This document shows positions 30,344 through 38,651 of a DNA stretch of 64,000 nucleotides, piece after piece (within the stretch, counting starts at the first letter, position 1; every line of letters begins with the position of its first letter). The notes beneath the pieces are model-generated. The model was given only the letters and a program-made list of their open reading frames with translations, searched no databases and was not told the DNA's origin. The translations under genes were made by a program, and so were the position numbers. The stretch comes from Gammaproteobacteria bacterium RIFCSPHIGHO2_12_FULL_63_22 (GTDB taxonomy: Bacteria; Pseudomonadota; Gammaproteobacteria; Xanthomonadales; Xanthomonadaceae): the NCBI GenBank assembly GCA_001801685.1, contig MGYJ01000077.1, positions 1-64,000 on the forward strand, written 5' to 3'.

Positions 30344-30910
30344 ATGTCCGCAATAAAACTAAATCCGGATCGAATCGAAGCCGCCCAGGCAGGCGATGCG
30401 AAGGCCCTGAATGAAATCCTGGCGTGCTCGCGGCAGGACCTGCGCCGCTATGCCGAGCACCATTGCGTCGTGAACGATGTCGAGGACGCCGTCCAGGAGA
30501 CCTTGTTCATGGCGTCGCGCCGCATGGGCGACCTGCGCTCGGTCGAGAGCTTTACGTCCTGGCTGTTTCGCATCGTGAAGAATGAATGCAATCGCATGCG
30601 CCGGGGCTGGCGCATGCTGACGAACCAGGAAATCGGCGAGGAAATAGAGCCTGTCGCCACGCCCGAGCCCTTGGCCTGGCGCCTGGACCTGGCTCGCATG
30701 ATGGCGGCCCTTCCGCCGCAGTACCGCGCGATCCTGCTGCTTCGCGACGTGGAAGGACTGTCGCTGGAGGAGTTGGGCGAGCGCCTGAACCTCAGCCTGC
30801 CCGGCACGAAATCCCGGCTCCATCGCGCCCGGATGCTGGCGCGCGCGCGGCTGGCTTCGCCCGACGAGAGCCCGGAGTCCGTCCTGCCGGGTTTCGACGA
30901 CGAGCCATAG
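30344..30910 (+). CDS. ECF-type RNA polymerase sigma factor
   Basis: 188 residues with regions sigma-2 (DAVQETLFMASRRMGDLRSVESFTSWLFRIVKN) shown here only in part, residues about 47-85, and sigma-4 (LPPQYRAILLLRDVEGLSLEEL and a DNA-binding helix LSLPGTKSRLHRARML, shown separately). No sigma-1 or sigma-3, as expected for ECF sigmas. ATG 30344 follows GGAG. No anti-sigma factor gene is evident next to it. It faces the TVP38-fusion operon and is followed by promoter copy 3, so it is the best candidate to read the three related promoters. Confidence 0.92.
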   Translation: MSAIKLNPDRIEAAQAGDAKALNEILACSRQDLRRYAEHHCVVNDVEDAVQETLFMASRRMGDLRSVESFTSWLFRIVKNECNRMRRGWRMLTNQEIGEEIEPVATPEPLAWRLDLARMMAALPPQYRAILLLRDVEGLSLEELGERLNLSLPGTKSRLHRARMLARARLASPDESPESVLPGFDDEP

Positions 30911-30924
30911 CGCAACGAAAGCAG

Positions 30925-30955
30925 CGAATCCTTTTCCGCGATCGGTTCCTCTATC
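30925..30955 (+). promoter_or_regulatory. ECF-type promoter (shared motif, copy 3) before the membrane protein-AraC pair
   Basis: Plus strand: CGAATCC (30925-30931), 16 bases starting TTTTCC, then CCTCTATC (30948-30955). CTC is at the same distance as in the other two copies. It lies just after the sigma gene and about 100 bases before the next start. Confidence 0.65.
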
Positions 30956-31053
30956 CGGAAGTCGGGGCAGGAATTTCGGAGGAATGGGAATTCCGCGGCC
31001 CCCGGCCCCACTGGCAACATCACGAGGCAGGCAAAAGTTCACCGGAGGCGGGT

Positions 31054-31470
31054 GTGGCAATGATGGCTCGACTGTTTGCGACCCTTGCGGTGCTGACGTA
31101 TGCCGCCGCTGTTCCCGTCATGGAGTTGAACGACACGCATGTGTTCAACCCCGGATGGCTCTCCCATGCCCGCCTGCATGAAGTCTGGCAACTGTCCACC
31201 AACTCGGCCATTGGCCTGGTGGCGCTATGGCAGGTCTGGGTGCGCAACGATCTTCGCTGGCAATGCTGCCTGACGCTGCTGGTTACGACCGGATTCTTCC
31301 TGGCTTACGCATTGCAGGACAGTTATGGCGGTTCGATGATGCATACCGACGGCAGCGAGAAAACGATAATGGGCGTCAACATCGGGCTGGTCGGCTTCGG
31401 GATTGCCAGCAGCTTGTCGATGCTCGCGTGGGTCCTGGGTCCCCCAGCGCGTACGTCGAGCCGTCGCTGA
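31054..31470 (+). CDS. Small membrane protein of unknown function (possibly DUF6640-like)
   Basis: About 138 residues with four predicted helices. Distinctive segment MELNDTHVFNPGWLSHARLHEVWQL after helix 1 (positions about 24-48). I believe this resembles the DUF6640 family but cannot confirm. The start is uncertain: GTG 31054 has GGAGG five bases upstream, and ATG 31060 is in frame. Its stop overlaps the AraC start by one base (31470). Confidence 0.7.
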   Translation: MAMMARLFATLAVLTYAAAVPVMELNDTHVFNPGWLSHARLHEVWQLSTNSAIGLVALWQVWVRNDLRWQCCLTLLVTTGFFLAYALQDSYGGSMMHTDGSEKTIMGVNIGLVGFGIASSLSMLAWVLGPPARTSSRR

Positions 31471-32381
31471 TGGCCGAGCAACTGACCACGGACCTGCTGT
31501 CGTCGCTGCTTGCACGCATCAGTTTGCGGGGGCATGTCTATGCGCGGCCAACCGGCTGCGGCGAGTGGCAGATAAATCCGACCGGCCATGCGCGCGCCAC
31601 CTATCACCTGATTACCAGCGGCACGTGTTGGCTCCACCTGCGGAAAGGCCAGCCACCAATCGAATTGCGAACCGGGGACCTGGTTTTTTTCCCGAATGAC
31701 GCGTGGCATGTGATGAGCGCAAGCCCGGAGCTGTCCGGGGAAAGCACGCGCCTGCCGGCGCCCGATGGCGGAGAGCAGACGCAACTGGTTTGCGGCCTGT
31801 ATCGCGCCGATGATCGAGAGCTCGAACGACTGCTGCAGGGACTGCCGCCGCTGGTGCACATTCGTGCCGATGATGCTGATGGCAGGTTGCGCGAGGTCAT
31901 TGCTTTCCTCGGCACGGAGGCCGAGCAGGCCCATCCTGGCAGTTCATTGATCCTCGACTCGTTGTCCGATGTATTGCTGGCGCTTGTCTTGCGCCACTGC
32001 CTTGAGCAAGGCCTGATCAGTCACGGGCTGCTGGCCGCACTGGGCGACCCGAGGTTGGCTGCGGTGCTGGCGGCTGTGCACGCCGACCCGGGCGCACACT
32101 GGGATGTCTCGACATTGGCCAAGCGCGCAGCGCTTTCCAGAAGCACGCTCGCCGACCGATTCCAGAAAGTACTGGGCGCGAGCCCGGGCCACTATCTTGC
32201 GCAACTTCGGATGCAGGAAGCCACCGTGCAGCTTCGCAATGAAGACGCTTCCGTCGCGCAAATCGCTGAGCGGCTTGGCTATGCCACCGAGGCCGCCTTC
32301 CGCCGGGCGTTCAAGCGAACCACCGGCCTTACGCCCGGGGAGGTCCGCCGCCAGCGAACTGCCACCGAAACTCAGGGTTGA
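31470..32381 (+). CDS. AraC-family transcriptional regulator (cupin plus HTH)
   Basis: 303 residues: an N-terminal cupin-type sensor domain (residues about 10-185, with HLRKGQPPIELRTGDLVFFP) and a C-terminal double helix-turn-helix (WDVSTLAKRAALSRSTLADRF and a second helix in VAQIAERLGYATEAAFRRAFKR, given in part). Starts in the TGATG overlap with the upstream membrane protein gene. Likely under the same ECF promoter; target unknown, possibly the convergent CMD/membrane-protein operon (its 3' end overlaps by ten bases). Confidence 0.92.
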   Translation: MAEQLTTDLLSSLLARISLRGHVYARPTGCGEWQINPTGHARATYHLITSGTCWLHLRKGQPPIELRTGDLVFFPNDAWHVMSASPELSGESTRLPAPDGGEQTQLVCGLYRADDRELERLLQGLPPLVHIRADDADGRLREVIAFLGTEAEQAHPGSSLILDSLSDVLLALVLRHCLEQGLISHGLLAALGDPRLAAVLAAVHADPGAHWDVSTLAKRAALSRSTLADRFQKVLGASPGHYLAQLRMQEATVQLRNEDASVAQIAERLGYATEAAFRRAFKRTTGLTPGEVRRQRTATETQG

Positions 32382-32620
32382 CCGCCGCGCGAGGGGTCTT
32401 TTGCTTCCGGAATGTCATTGCAGATCGCGCAATGCTGTCCCCGACGCGACTGGAAGAATCTTGAAACAGTAAAGATGGTGGCGGCGACCACCGACCAGAA
32501 CACGCCCTGCGCGATCGCGTAGCCGATTGACCGGCCGCGCAGAAGTTGTGCGCCGGTGATGACCAGGAAACCAATACCAGCGACAAGCAGGAAACGACGA
32601 ATCCAGAAATGGATGCCCAT
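32372..32620 (-). CDS. Hypothetical small membrane protein
   Basis: 82 residues with two helices (MGIHFWIRRFLLVAGIGF and YAIAQGVFWSVVAATIF) and a short tail with CAIC, a possible metal-binding pair. No family recognised. Last gene of a minus-strand run after the 136-residue protein, and its end overlaps the AraC gene by ten bases, so transcription from both sides could interfere. Confidence 0.62.
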   Translation of the reverse strand: MGIHFWIRRFLLVAGIGFLVITGAQLLRGRSIGYAIAQGVFWSVVAATIFTVSRFFQSRRGQHCAICNDIPEAKDPSRGGQP

Positions 32621-32647
32621 GGGTGTCTTCTTCGTAAAGGGTTGGAA

Positions 32648-33058
32648 TCAGCGGGAGATGCCGAGCACTTCGCGTTGGCCTTTTAGCCAGCGGTATACCT
32701 CGAGGAAGTCGAACATCAGCGAAATGGAGTTGACCACAAGCACCGCAACCGCAAAATGTCGCGTGCTGCCCGGTGGCAGTGGCTCGCTTCCGAACAGGCT
32801 CAGGAACAGGTAAGGCACCAAGGCCAGCCACACGAAATGCGGCACCGAGAGCAATCGGGTCAGCCCCCCCTGGATCACCATCATCGGCAGGTTGAAGGCC
32901 GCAACGACCGCAAATGCGCCTGCCGTCCAGAAACCGACATCCGTGTCGAGGAAGGCGAAAGCCGCCATGTTCGTAGCGAGCAGGATGACCATCCACGCCT
33001 GCACCCACGCGGGGAGGCCTAGCATCGAGGCCAACAGTCGGTGCATGTCGTTTGGCAT
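32648..33058 (-). CDS. Hypothetical membrane protein
   Basis: 136 residues, four predicted helices, with GLPAWVQAWMVILLATNM near the start and LMFDFLEVYRWLKGQ at the end. GGAG lies about nine bases before ATG 33058. It sits between the CMD-family gene and the 82-residue membrane protein on the same strand. Family unknown; seems to be part of a conserved CMD-associated pair, which I infer only from this layout. Confidence 0.72.
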   Translation of the reverse strand: MPNDMHRLLASMLGLPAWVQAWMVILLATNMAAFAFLDTDVGFWTAGAFAVVAAFNLPMMVIQGGLTRLLSVPHFVWLALVPYLFLSLFGSEPLPPGSTRHFAVAVLVVNSISLMFDFLEVYRWLKGQREVLGISR

Positions 33059-33133
33059 TTTCTTTCGCTCCGTTGCAGTGAGGGGATTGAACGGCCCGGC
33101 CGCCGCGCAAGAAGCGACGGCCGGGGCGTTGGC

Positions 33134-33697
33134 TCAGGCCGCGCGGTCTTCCGCTGGCTGCCAACGGGCGCTTTCAAACGCCGCGTCCAATGGTGTTCCG
33201 AGCAGATGGTTGGCGTAGTTGGACAAGGTCTTCTGCGAAATGCCGACCAGTACCTCGAGCACCTGTGCGCGATTGAATCCGGCGCCGAAAAACGCCGCCA
33301 ACTGGTCTTCGGAGATGAATCCACGCTGGTTGACCACCGCGCGGGTGAAGGTAGCCACCGCATCCAGACGGCTGTTGCCAGTTGGCGTGCCGCTGCGAAG
33401 CGCGCTGATCTGGCTGGGTGAAAGCGACTTGCCAGCGAGCACGGAATGCGCCGCAACGCAGTAATCGCAACGATTCTCCGTGCTGGTGGAGATGGAGACA
33501 GCTTGTTGCTCGGCCGGGCTCAGGCTGGTCTTGCCGAACTGCTCGGCGAGGCCGAGATAGGTGTGCAGCGCTACCGGCGAGTTGGCGAGGCCCGACAGCA
33601 GGTTCGGCACGAAGCCGAAGTTCTTGTTGACGGCCGCGAGCGTTTCGCGTGCGGCGACGGGTGCGGTTTCGACGGTGGGGAAGGAAAATCCGTTCAT
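33134..33697 (-). CDS. AhpD-like carboxymuconolactone decarboxylase-family protein
   Basis: 187 residues with the AhpD core: NFGFVPNLLSGLANSP and redox motif RCDYCVAAHS (Cys-x-x-Cys-x-x-x-His). ATG 33697 is set by the family start; the frame further upstream is not similar. Likely a disulfide reductase or alkylperoxidase acting on peroxides or other electrophiles. First gene of a minus-strand run with two membrane proteins, divergent from thioredoxin. Confidence 0.88.
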   Translation of the reverse strand: MNGFSFPTVETAPVAARETLAAVNKNFGFVPNLLSGLANSPVALHTYLGLAEQFGKTSLSPAEQQAVSISTSTENRCDYCVAAHSVLAGKSLSPSQISALRSGTPTGNSRLDAVATFTRAVVNQRGFISEDQLAAFFGAGFNRAQVLEVLVGISQKTLSNYANHLLGTPLDAAFESARWQPAEDRAA

Positions 33698-33972
33698 GGC
33701 GGGTGCCTCGTTGGGGTGGGGTTGGGTGGGCACCGGTACTGCTTGCCCTGTGGCAAAGAGTGAGCCGAAGGCAAGCGGCGAAAAATTGCCGTACGTCCGG
33801 CAGTCGTGTCTGAAAGAACGATCCTTGCCGGAGCCAGTGCCAGCGTCGGCGCCGCGGGCGCCAGTGCATTTGCCGGGCATCGGACGGGCAGGCATGACTT
33901 CGCGACGATCAGGCATTGTTCGAGCTGCCTGTCGGCTCCACGCTTTTGGGCAACCTCGAATGGACCGACCTG
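33698..33972. other. Gap between divergent CMD-family and thioredoxin genes
   Basis: 275 bases without a recognised gene. No clear promoter hexamers, terminator or CGAATCC motif was found; the only notable feature is a G-rich stretch at 33713-33730 just upstream of the CMD-family start. Frames on both strands stay open by chance in this GC-rich DNA. Confidence 0.6.
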
Positions 33973-34311
33973 ATGAGCAGCCCCATCGATCTTCTTGCCC
34001 AGCAGTTCGATACTTTCCTTCGTGCCAATGGCCGCTTCGTGCTGGTGGACTTCTGGGCGCCCTGGTGCGGCCCCTGCAATTCGCTCGCGCCTCGCCTCGC
34101 TGCGCTGGCACAGGAATTTTCCGGGCGGTTGTCGGTGGCCAAGGTCAACGTGGATCAGTCACCCGACCTGGCGCGGCGTTTCGGGATTCGAGGCATCCCC
34201 GCCCTGTTGTTGTTCAAGGACGGAAAATTGGTTGACCAGCGCGTAGGCGCCCAGAACGGTGATCGCCTGGCAGAATGGATCGGCAGCGTGCTCGCACGTG
34301 AAACATCATGA
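33973..34311 (+). CDS. trxA: Thioredoxin
   Basis: 112 residues with the thioredoxin core FVLVDFWAPWCGPCNSLAP (active site WCGPC) and the cis-Pro segment GIRGIPALLLFKDG. ATG 33973 gives the normal size; a longer in-frame version would use TTG 33916 without a binding site. It overlaps the patatin gene in ATGA. Divergent from the CMD-family gene, which could be its redox partner. Confidence 0.92.
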   Translation: MSSPIDLLAQQFDTFLRANGRFVLVDFWAPWCGPCNSLAPRLAALAQEFSGRLSVAKVNVDQSPDLARRFGIRGIPALLLFKDGKLVDQRVGAQNGDRLAEWIGSVLARETS

Positions 34312-35675
34312 AGCTGCTGCACGCCTTGTCATTGGTGTTCGCCGCTACGCTCAGTGGCTGCGCACATCGCGTCTGGAACCTGCCGATAACGGGCGCCGAT
34401 CCCGTTGCGCGCTACGACTTCAGCCATCGTTTGCCCGAAAACTCTGAAGAAATCTTCGTGGTGCTGGCGTTTTCGGGCGGGGGCACGCGCGCCGCCGCCT
34501 TCAACTACGGCGTACTCGAGGCGCTCCGGCACACGACTGTCCGCCTGGAGGGAAAGGGGCGCCGCTTGCTCGACGAGGTGGATGTAATCACTTCAGTATC
34601 GGGGGGCAGTTACACCGCTGCCTACTATGGCTTGTTCGGCGACCGGATATTCACGGATTTCGAGCGGGACTTCCTCTACCACGACTGGCAGGGTGAATTG
34701 CTGCGGCTGGCTCTCCAGCCCGGCGGAGCCGCCGCCATCGGTTCGGGTGATTTCAACCGCAGCGACCTGGTGGCTGTCCATCTTGATCGGACCCTCTTCG
34801 AGCACAAGACCTTCATGGACCTGTCGCGCGAGGGGCGGCCCTTCATCATCATCAACGCCAGCGACTTGAACAACGCAACCACGTTTTCCTTCATCCAGCA
34901 GCAGTTCGATTTCCTGTGTTCCGACCTGTCGACCTATCCGGTTGCCAACGCGGTGATGGCGTCGTCGGCGTTGCCCGGCCCATTCGCAACGATGGCGCTC
35001 CGGAACTATCCCGATTGCCCCGAGCGGCACGCCCCGTGGGTTGCGGAAGCCCTCGCCAGGGACGACGTGCTCGATCGCCGCCGGGTCGTGGCATTGGCGA
35101 TGGAGCGCTATTCCCAACCTGCGCGCATGCCTGTGCTGCGGCTGGTGGATGGCGGAGTCACCGACAATCTCGGCGTGCGAGGTTCGATGATGAGCCCGGT
35201 CGCGCACTACGGAAACGTTCCGGACATGGCTGGGGCATTCACCCCGGAGAAACTCAGGCGCGTGCGCCGCGTGCTGGTGATCGTCGCGAACGCCGAGACG
35301 TATCGCGAAACAAGCTGGTCCCTGTCCGGGCGCGAGCCGCGCTTGCGGGGGACCCTGCAGTCGTCGTTCGATGCGGCGCTGGGGATACTCAATACCGAAA
35401 CCATCTCGCTGGCCAAGCAGGGCTTCGAGATGTGGGAGAGCCACGTCAACGCGTCGCGTTCGCCGGACGAGTCGAAGGTCAGCGTCGACTTTGCAGTGCT
35501 TACCTTCAACCAGATCAGCGATCCGGGAACACGGGCCCGATTCAATGCCATGCCCACAACGTTCCGATTGAACCCCAGCCAGGTGGACGAACTGGTCAGT
35601 CAGTCACGGGTGTTGCTCGAATCGTCGCCGGCGTTCAACCGCTTTTTGAAGCGGGTCGACGAGCCATCGCCCTGA
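34308..35675 (+). CDS. Patatin-like phospholipase lipoprotein
   Basis: 455 residues. N-terminal lipoprotein signal with lipobox LSGC (Cys18). Patatin/cPLA2-type catalytic features: oxyanion motif FSGGGTRAAAF, nucleophile Ser in TSVSGGSYT and the acidic partner in LVDGGVTDNLG. Probably an outer-membrane-facing lipid hydrolase. It starts in a 4-base overlap with thioredoxin. Substrate unknown. Confidence 0.9.
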   Translation: MKLLHALSLVFAATLSGCAHRVWNLPITGADPVARYDFSHRLPENSEEIFVVLAFSGGGTRAAAFNYGVLEALRHTTVRLEGKGRRLLDEVDVITSVSGGSYTAAYYGLFGDRIFTDFERDFLYHDWQGELLRLALQPGGAAAIGSGDFNRSDLVAVHLDRTLFEHKTFMDLSREGRPFIIINASDLNNATTFSFIQQQFDFLCSDLSTYPVANAVMASSALPGPFATMALRNYPDCPERHAPWVAEALARDDVLDRRRVVALAMERYSQPARMPVLRLVDGGVTDNLGVRGSMMSPVAHYGNVPDMAGAFTPEKLRRVRRVLVIVANAETYRETSWSLSGREPRLRGTLQSSFDAALGILNTETISLAKQGFEMWESHVNASRSPDESKVSVDFAVLTFNQISDPGTRARFNAMPTTFRLNPSQVDELVSQSRVLLESSPAFNRFLKRVDEPSP

Positions 35676-35732
35676 AAGGCGAAAGAAGGCGGCTCGAGAT
35701 GCAGGTCGGCCGCCCGGTTCGGAATCCTCCGG

Positions 35733-36632
35733 TCACTGCAGCGCCTTGTTCGACCGAAGTTGCTCCACGGCCAGGTCGACGAAGCTGCGGACTTTGGCAG
35801 AGCCGTGGCGGCCTTCGCGGTGGACCACGTGGACCGGCAACGACGGTTCCTCGTAAGTCCTGAGCACGGCCTTCAGCGTGCCGGCGGCAAGTTCGTTCGC
35901 CACTTGGTATGAAATCAGCCGAGTCAGGCCGAATCCACTCTTGGCCGCCTCCAGCGCACCGTCATTGGTATTCACCACGATTCGTGGGCTGAACCGGACG
36001 CCAATCTTGGCCTTGCCCTTCCTGAAGGTCCACTCCGAATCAGCGCTGATTGACGCAGCCGCGACGATGGTGTGCTTCGCGACGTCTGCGGGCGTCTTCG
36101 GGGTGCCATGCTGCTTCAGGTAGGCAGGCGATGCGCAGACGACGCGGCGCACCGTGCCGACGCGAATGGCACGCAGCGAAGAGTCCGGCAATGAACCGAT
36201 GCGGATGCCGACATCAAGCCCCTCGTCGAGCAGGTTGACGACGCGATCGACGAACAGCGCCGATGTCGTCATTTGCCGGAAGGTCGCGAGGTAGGCCGTA
36301 ATGACCGGCATCACATAGGTCTTCCCGAACAATACCGGCGCCGTGACCGCAAGATGTCCGCGTGGCGTGGCATTGATGCCCGCGGCCGCTTCGTCGGCCT
36401 CGTCCGCCTCTAGCAGGATCCGACGCGCATCTTCCAGATAGCGGGCGCCGGCATCGGTGATCCGCACCAGGCGAGTGGTCCGCGTCAGCAGCCGCACGCC
36501 CAGGCGCTCCTCCAGGAAAGCGATCGCCCGGGTGACTGCCGGAGGAGACATGCGCAGTCGCCTCGCGGCGGCTGCGAAACCCTCTTCTTCGGCAACGGCG
36601 ACGAAGACGGCCATCAGATGGAACCTGTCCAT
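35733..36632 (-). CDS. LysR-family transcriptional regulator
   Basis: 299 residues: N-terminal HTH (FAAAARRLRMSPPAVTRAIAFLEERLG, about residues 17-43, shown here in part) and a periplasmic-binding-like effector domain. Divergent from the CMD-family gene at 36758, with palindromic candidate sites between them, which points to control of that gene. No co-inducer can be named. Confidence 0.93.
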   Translation of the reverse strand: MDRFHLMAVFVAVAEEEGFAAAARRLRMSPPAVTRAIAFLEERLGVRLLTRTTRLVRITDAGARYLEDARRILLEADEADEAAAGINATPRGHLAVTAPVLFGKTYVMPVITAYLATFRQMTTSALFVDRVVNLLDEGLDVGIRIGSLPDSSLRAIRVGTVRRVVCASPAYLKQHGTPKTPADVAKHTIVAAASISADSEWTFRKGKAKIGVRFSPRIVVNTNDGALEAAKSGFGLTRLISYQVANELAAGTLKAVLRTYEEPSLPVHVVHREGRHGSAKVRSFVDLAVEQLRSNKALQ

Positions 36633-36637
36633 TGGCT

Positions 36638-36674
36638 ATTCCAATAAGTGGAATTATCTTTTCCATTATATGGA
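36638..36674. promoter_or_regulatory. Palindromic sites in an AT-rich gap, candidate LysR operator
   Basis: The LysR start and the divergent CMD-family gene are separated by about 125 AT-rich bases, which stands out in this high-GC window. They hold ATTCC (36638-36642) / GGAAT (36650-36654) and TCCAT-TAT-ATGGA (36662-36674). The TTCC/GGAA theme is shared. They fit a LysR-type T-N11-A site region. Confidence 0.6.
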
Positions 36675-36757
36675 TATTCTTCATTTGGATGGAATATGAA
36701 AAAGTGGCCTACGTCGAAACTTCAGCGACGAATCCACTCAATCACAGGAACAACTTC

Positions 36758-37303
36758 ATGGCACGCATCAACCTGGTAACCGACGGCTCCGCCAATCCCG
36801 AACAGAAGGCGCTCTTCGACGCCATCCACGCGCAGTTGGGCATGGTGCCGAATTTCCTCAAGGCATTCGCCAACTCGCCGGCGGCCCTGAAGGCCTTTCT
36901 CGGACTGCACGGCATTGCCAACGACGGTTCGCTCGATCCGCAGACCCGCGAGCGCATCGCCCTCGCGCTCGCCCAGCAGAACACCTGCGAGTATTGCCTG
37001 TCGGCGCACACGGCGATTGGCCGCAAGGCCGGCCTGGATGGCGCCGAGATGGACGCCAACCGCAGCGGTACCAGCCATGACGAAAAGGCCGCGGTCGCCG
37101 TACGATTTGCGCGCTCGCTGGTGACCCACATGGGAGAAATCACCACGGGCGAACTGGTGGAAATGCGCGACGCCGGCTACAGCGAATCCGATATCGTCGA
37201 GGTCATCACCCACGTCGGCATGAACATCCTGACCAACCTGCTGGGCAAGGCCGGACGCATCGACATCGACTTTCCAAAGGTCGAACTGAAGATCGCTGCC
37301 TGA
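36758..37303 (+). CDS. AhpD-like carboxymuconolactone decarboxylase-family protein
   Basis: 181 residues with the CMD/AhpD fold; NFLKAFANSP and the redox motif NTCEYCLSAHT (Cys-x-x-Cys-x-x-x-His). A CAGGA sequence about nine bases before ATG 36758 supports the start; the frame open from 36632 is not coding-like. Probably an alkylperoxidase/disulfide-type redox enzyme under LysR control; substrate unknown. Third paralogue-like protein of this fold in the window. Confidence 0.9.
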   Translation: MARINLVTDGSANPEQKALFDAIHAQLGMVPNFLKAFANSPAALKAFLGLHGIANDGSLDPQTRERIALALAQQNTCEYCLSAHTAIGRKAGLDGAEMDANRSGTSHDEKAAVAVRFARSLVTHMGEITTGELVEMRDAGYSESDIVEVITHVGMNILTNLLGKAGRIDIDFPKVELKIAA

Positions 37304-37312
37304 TTTCGCCTC

Positions 37313-37341
37313 CTGCTGCCGGGGCCGAGCCCCGGCAGCAG
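37313..37341 (+). other. Strong GC hairpin between CMD-family and flavin-fusion genes
   Basis: CTGCTGCCGGGGC (37313-37325) pairs perfectly with GCCCCGGCAGCAG (37329-37341) with triloop CGA. No T tract follows, so it is not a typical terminator. It lies just 10 bases before ATG 37352, where it could cover the ribosome binding site or protect the upstream mRNA end. Confidence 0.6.
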
Positions 37342-37351
37342 CAGACTCGAC

Positions 37352-38641
37352 ATGGCCCGTGCCTTCGCCAAGATTGCCTTTACGCCGGGTGTCCGGGCCG
37401 CGCAGGCGCGGATGGGCAGCCGCGACGCCTATCGCTCCGCAGAAGTGGGTGAGGCGGAGGTGGCGGAGCTTGGCCCGGGTGAGATGGAATTCATCGCTGC
37501 GCGGGACAGCTTTTATCAAGGCACCGTGGGCGAGAACGGCTGGCCTTACGTACAGCATCGCGGCGGGCCGACCGGCTTCCTGAAAGTACTGGGGCCGCAG
37601 ACGATTGGCTACGCCGATTTCTCCGGCAATCGCCAGTACATCTCGGTAGGCAACCTCGACGGCAATGACCGGGTCAGCTTGATCTTGATGGACTATCCGG
37701 CGCAGCGCCGCCTCAAGATATGGGGCCGGGTGCGCCTGGTTGAAGAAGACGCGGAGCCGGCGCTGGTAGCCAGGCTCGAGTCTCCCCACTATCGGGCTCG
37801 CGTGGAGCGTGGGGTGATCATCACGGTCGAAGCATTCGACTGGAACTGCCCGAAATACATCACGCCGCGGTTCACTGAACGCGAAATTGTGGATCGTGAT
37901 CGCGGTAGGCAGCAAGCAAGCTCAGAACCAGCACAGCCTGCGCCTGGCGCGGAGGAAATAGGCAGTGGCGCCTTGAAACTTGTTGTGACCGGCATACGCC
38001 AGCTGACACCAGGCGTGCGGGCCTACGAGTTACGCACGGCAGGCGGAGAAAAGCTGCCCTTCGCCGCGGCAGGCGCACACTTGGCCATGCCAGTGCGTCT
38101 GCCGGACGGCGTCGTGGTAACCCGGCAGTATTCGCTCAGCACACATCCGCGCCGCCGGGACACCTACGAGATTGCGGTACTGCGCGAACCGGAGGGACGC
38201 GGCGGATCAGCGGCCATCCACGCCACGTGGCAAATCGGGACGAGACTCGCAGTCGAGCCGCCCGAGAATCAATTTCTCCTGCATGACGACGAACGTCCCG
38301 CCGTGCTCATCGCCGGTGGCATAGGCATCACGCCAATCAAGGCGATGGCCCAGGAACTCAAGGCCCGTGGCACGCCCCTGGCACTGCACTACAGCGGCGG
38401 CACCGCGGCCGACATGGCGTATCGCGAGGAATTGGTCGCCGAGTTCGGCCGGCAGCTGCAGTTGTATGTCACGCGTGCTGCAGGCGGGCTCCGCATGGAC
38501 CTCCACTCAATCATGCGTGCCGCACCCAGCGACGCGTTGTTCTATATCTGCGGCCCGGGTCGTCTGATCCAGGGTGCGATCGACGCTGCGCGCGAGCTTG
38601 GCGTTCCCGCCGGCCGAGTGCAGTACGAAAGTTTTGAATGA
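37352..38641 (+). CDS. PNPOx-like/flavin reductase fusion protein
   Basis: 429 residues. The first about 190 form a pyridoxamine-phosphate-oxidase-like FMN-binding domain ([28 protein letters not shown], shown here in part). From about 205 there is a ferredoxin-NADP reductase-type module: FAD segment RQYSLST, NAD segment [14 protein letters not shown] and YICGPG. The usual C-terminal [2Fe-2S] domain after YESFE is absent. No good ribosome binding site lies before ATG 37352; Met21 (37412) is an alternative start. Function unknown; possible electron transfer to an oxygenase or to the CMD-family protein. Confidence 0.85.
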   Translation: MARAFAKIAFTPGVRAAQARMGSRDAYRSAEVGEAEVAELGPGEMEFIAARDSFYQGTVGENGWPYVQHRGGPTGFLKVLGPQTIGYADFSGNRQYISVGNLDGNDRVSLILMDYPAQRRLKIWGRVRLVEEDAEPALVARLESPHYRARVERGVIITVEAFDWNCPKYITPRFTEREIVDRDRGRQQASSEPAQPAPGAEEIGSGALKLVVTGIRQLTPGVRAYELRTAGGEKLPFAAAGAHLAMPVRLPDGVVVTRQYSLSTHPRRRDTYEIAVLREPEGRGGSAAIHATWQIGTRLAVEPPENQFLLHDDERPAVLIAGGIGITPIKAMAQELKARGTPLALHYSGGTAADMAYREELVAEFGRQLQLYVTRAAGGLRMDLHSIMRAAPSDALFYICGPGRLIQGAIDAARELGVPAGRVQYESFE

Positions 38642-38651
38642 GGTGATCACC

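Noticed and set aside
36728-36734. CGAATCC before the CMD-family gene as a fourth ECF promoter
   Set aside because: No T-rich stretch follows and CTC is not at the right distance; it also lies only about 24 bases before the start codon.
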